In this document: piece by piece, positions 59,851 through 60,520 of the stretch
How the letters are laid out: every line of letters starts with the position of its first letter
Numbering within the stretch: position 1 is the stretch's first letter
Assembly: GCA_019245115.1 (NCBI GenBank)
Contig: JAFARZ010000130.1
Span: 1-60,520 of the forward strand
Source: Streptosporangiaceae bacterium
Lineage (GTDB): Bacteria > Actinomycetota > Actinomycetes > Streptosporangiales > Streptosporangiaceae
Direction: 5' to 3'
Length of the DNA stretch: 60,520 bases
Translations under genes and position numbers: made by a program
The notes under the pieces: model-generated
Database searches by the model: none
Told to the model about the DNA's origin: nothing
What the model saw: the letters and a program-made list of their open reading frames with translations, nothing else

Positions 59851-60520
59851 CGCGGCGCGCTCGCGGAGGCGGTAGCGCTGGGTCTTGCCGCTGATCGTCT
59901 TCGGCAGCGCGTCGGTGAACTCGATGATCCGCGGGTATTTGTACGGCGCGATGGACTTCTTGGCGAAGTCCTGTAGTTCGGCGACCTTCGCGGCGTCGCC
60001 CGGCACGCCGTCGCGCAGCACGACGAACGCCTCGACGACCATGCCGCGGTCGGGGTCGGGCACGCCCACCACGGCGGCTTCGGCGACGTCCGGGTGGCCG
60101 AGCAGCGCTTCCTCCACCTCCGGGCCGGCGATGTTGTACCCGGCGGAGATGATCATGTCGTCGCTGCGGGCCTGGTACCAGTAGTAGTCGTCACCGTCCT
60201 TGACGTAGGTGTCGCCGGTGATGTTCCAGCCGTGCTGCACGTAGTTCTGCTGGCGTGGGTCGGACAGGTACCGGCATCCGGTGGGCCCCGTGACCGCGAG
60301 CCGTCCCGGCTGCCCGTCCGGCACCGGGTTGCCTTCGTCGTCGAGGACCAGCGCGTAGTAGCCGGGGACGATGCGGCCGGTCGAGCCCGGGCGGATGTCC
60401 TCGTCGGCTGACGCGATGAAAACGTGCAGCATCTCGGTCGAGCCGATGCCGTCGATGATCTTGATGCCGGTCGCCTCGCGGAACTGTTCCCAGACGTTCT
60501 TGGGCAGATGCTCACCCGCG
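59839..60520 (-). CDS. Acyl/aryl-CoA ligase (AMP-forming), C-terminal part
   Basis: The frame is open to the window end, so the N-terminal two-thirds are outside. Visible are DGIGSTEMLHVFIAS (A5-like), GWNITGDTYVKDGDDYYWYQARSDDMI (A7-A8 with Asp and Arg), VEEALLGHPDVAEAAVVGVPDP, and PKTISGKTQRYRLRE, where the first Lys after SGK is the catalytic residue. The motif set is most like benzoate- or 2-aminobenzoate-CoA ligases. Stop at 59839. Confidence 0.85.
   Translation of the reverse strand, partial: AGEHLPKNVWEQFREATGIKIIDGIGSTEMLHVFIASADEDIRPGSTGRIVPGYYALVLDDEGNPVPDGQPGRLAVTGPTGCRYLSDPRQQNYVQHGWNITGDTYVKDGDDYYWYQARSDDMIISAGYNIAGPEVEEALLGHPDVAEAAVVGVPDPDRGMVVEAFVVLRDGVPGDAAKVAELQDFAKKSIAPYKYPRIIEFTDALPKTISGKTQRYRLRERAASAS

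Noticed and set aside
1..60520. tRNA, rRNA or known riboswitch genes
   Set aside because: No cloverleaf with the GGTTCRA arm, rRNA segment, or known riboswitch core was recognised by eye; a covariance search could still find one.

Overview
The window is about 60.5 kb of very GC-rich DNA with strong G/C bias at third codon positions, many GTG starts, ATGA/GTGA gene overlaps, a WhiB protein, a SpoIIE/STAS/HATPase partner-switching set, DUF1360, DUF3618 and actinobacterial holin-like proteins, and no tRNA or rRNA gene that I can see. This points to a chromosomal segment of a high-GC actinomycete, probably a soil, filamentous type (Streptosporangiales/Thermomonosporaceae/Frankia-like). I cannot fix the genus.

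1-20.8 kb: a sugar and glycosyltransferase region. The minus-strand block at 1-3.0 kb encodes a heptose kinase (HldE-like, cut by the window edge), a UXS-type NDP-sugar enzyme, and a GT2 glycosyltransferase fused through membrane segments to a GmhB-type HAD phosphatase. Two tandem GT2 genes diverge from it. A second minus-strand operon at 13.6-20.8 kb has seven overlapping or abutting genes: GT9, GT4, GmhA isomerase, SDR, carbamoyltransferase, GT4, GT9. Together they look like ADP/GDP-heptose synthesis plus assembly of a carbamoylated, heptose-containing glycan in a Gram-positive. Between them lie stress and regulatory genes: WhiB, hemerythrin, a pyruvate oxidase-like ThDP enzyme, a GAF-SpoIIE phosphatase, STAS, anti-sigma HATPase, and a 59-aa membrane peptide that has a paralogue at 53.8 kb.

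20.8-30 kb: a 1-kb intergenic region with three LacI-type operators precedes a secreted, ricin-B-tailed glycoside hydrolase. A YaaH-like membrane protein and two small membrane/envelope proteins follow. Next come cytochrome oxidase subunits II and I, where the subunit I lacks the usual D- and K-channel signature residues, and a stand-alone cytochrome b.

30-37.4 kb: a formate dehydrogenase operon. fdhA carries an in-frame UGA at the selenocysteine position with a hairpin just downstream. fdhB runs into an orphan 554-aa gene that separates it from the NrfD-type membrane subunit and looks like an insertion.

37.4-47.6 kb: an enoyl-CoA hydratase/TetR pair with a perfect 24-bp palindrome at the start codon, an aldo/keto reductase, a CtaG-like protein, a compact Mrp/Mnh-type antiporter operon (E-F-G-MbhD-B-C-D) without a full-length MrpA, DUF1360, STAS, and a VapBC module.

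47.6-60.5 kb: GH15 glucoamylase, a UdgX-type uracil-DNA protein, a beta-hydroxyacid dehydrogenase-like enzyme, ChaB, a PAP2-like protein, an HpaB-type monooxygenase, a short VOC protein, Ppx/GppA, an APH-fold protein, hydrolases (one frameshifted), an ECF sigma factor with a SnoaL-like tail, DinB, and the C-terminal part of an acyl/aryl-CoA ligase.

Three copies of a dispersed palindromic element of about 130-160 bp (4.9, 28.1 and 39.2 kb), a 22-bp tandem array beside whiB, and the orphan gene inside the fdh operon are the features least explained by known systems.
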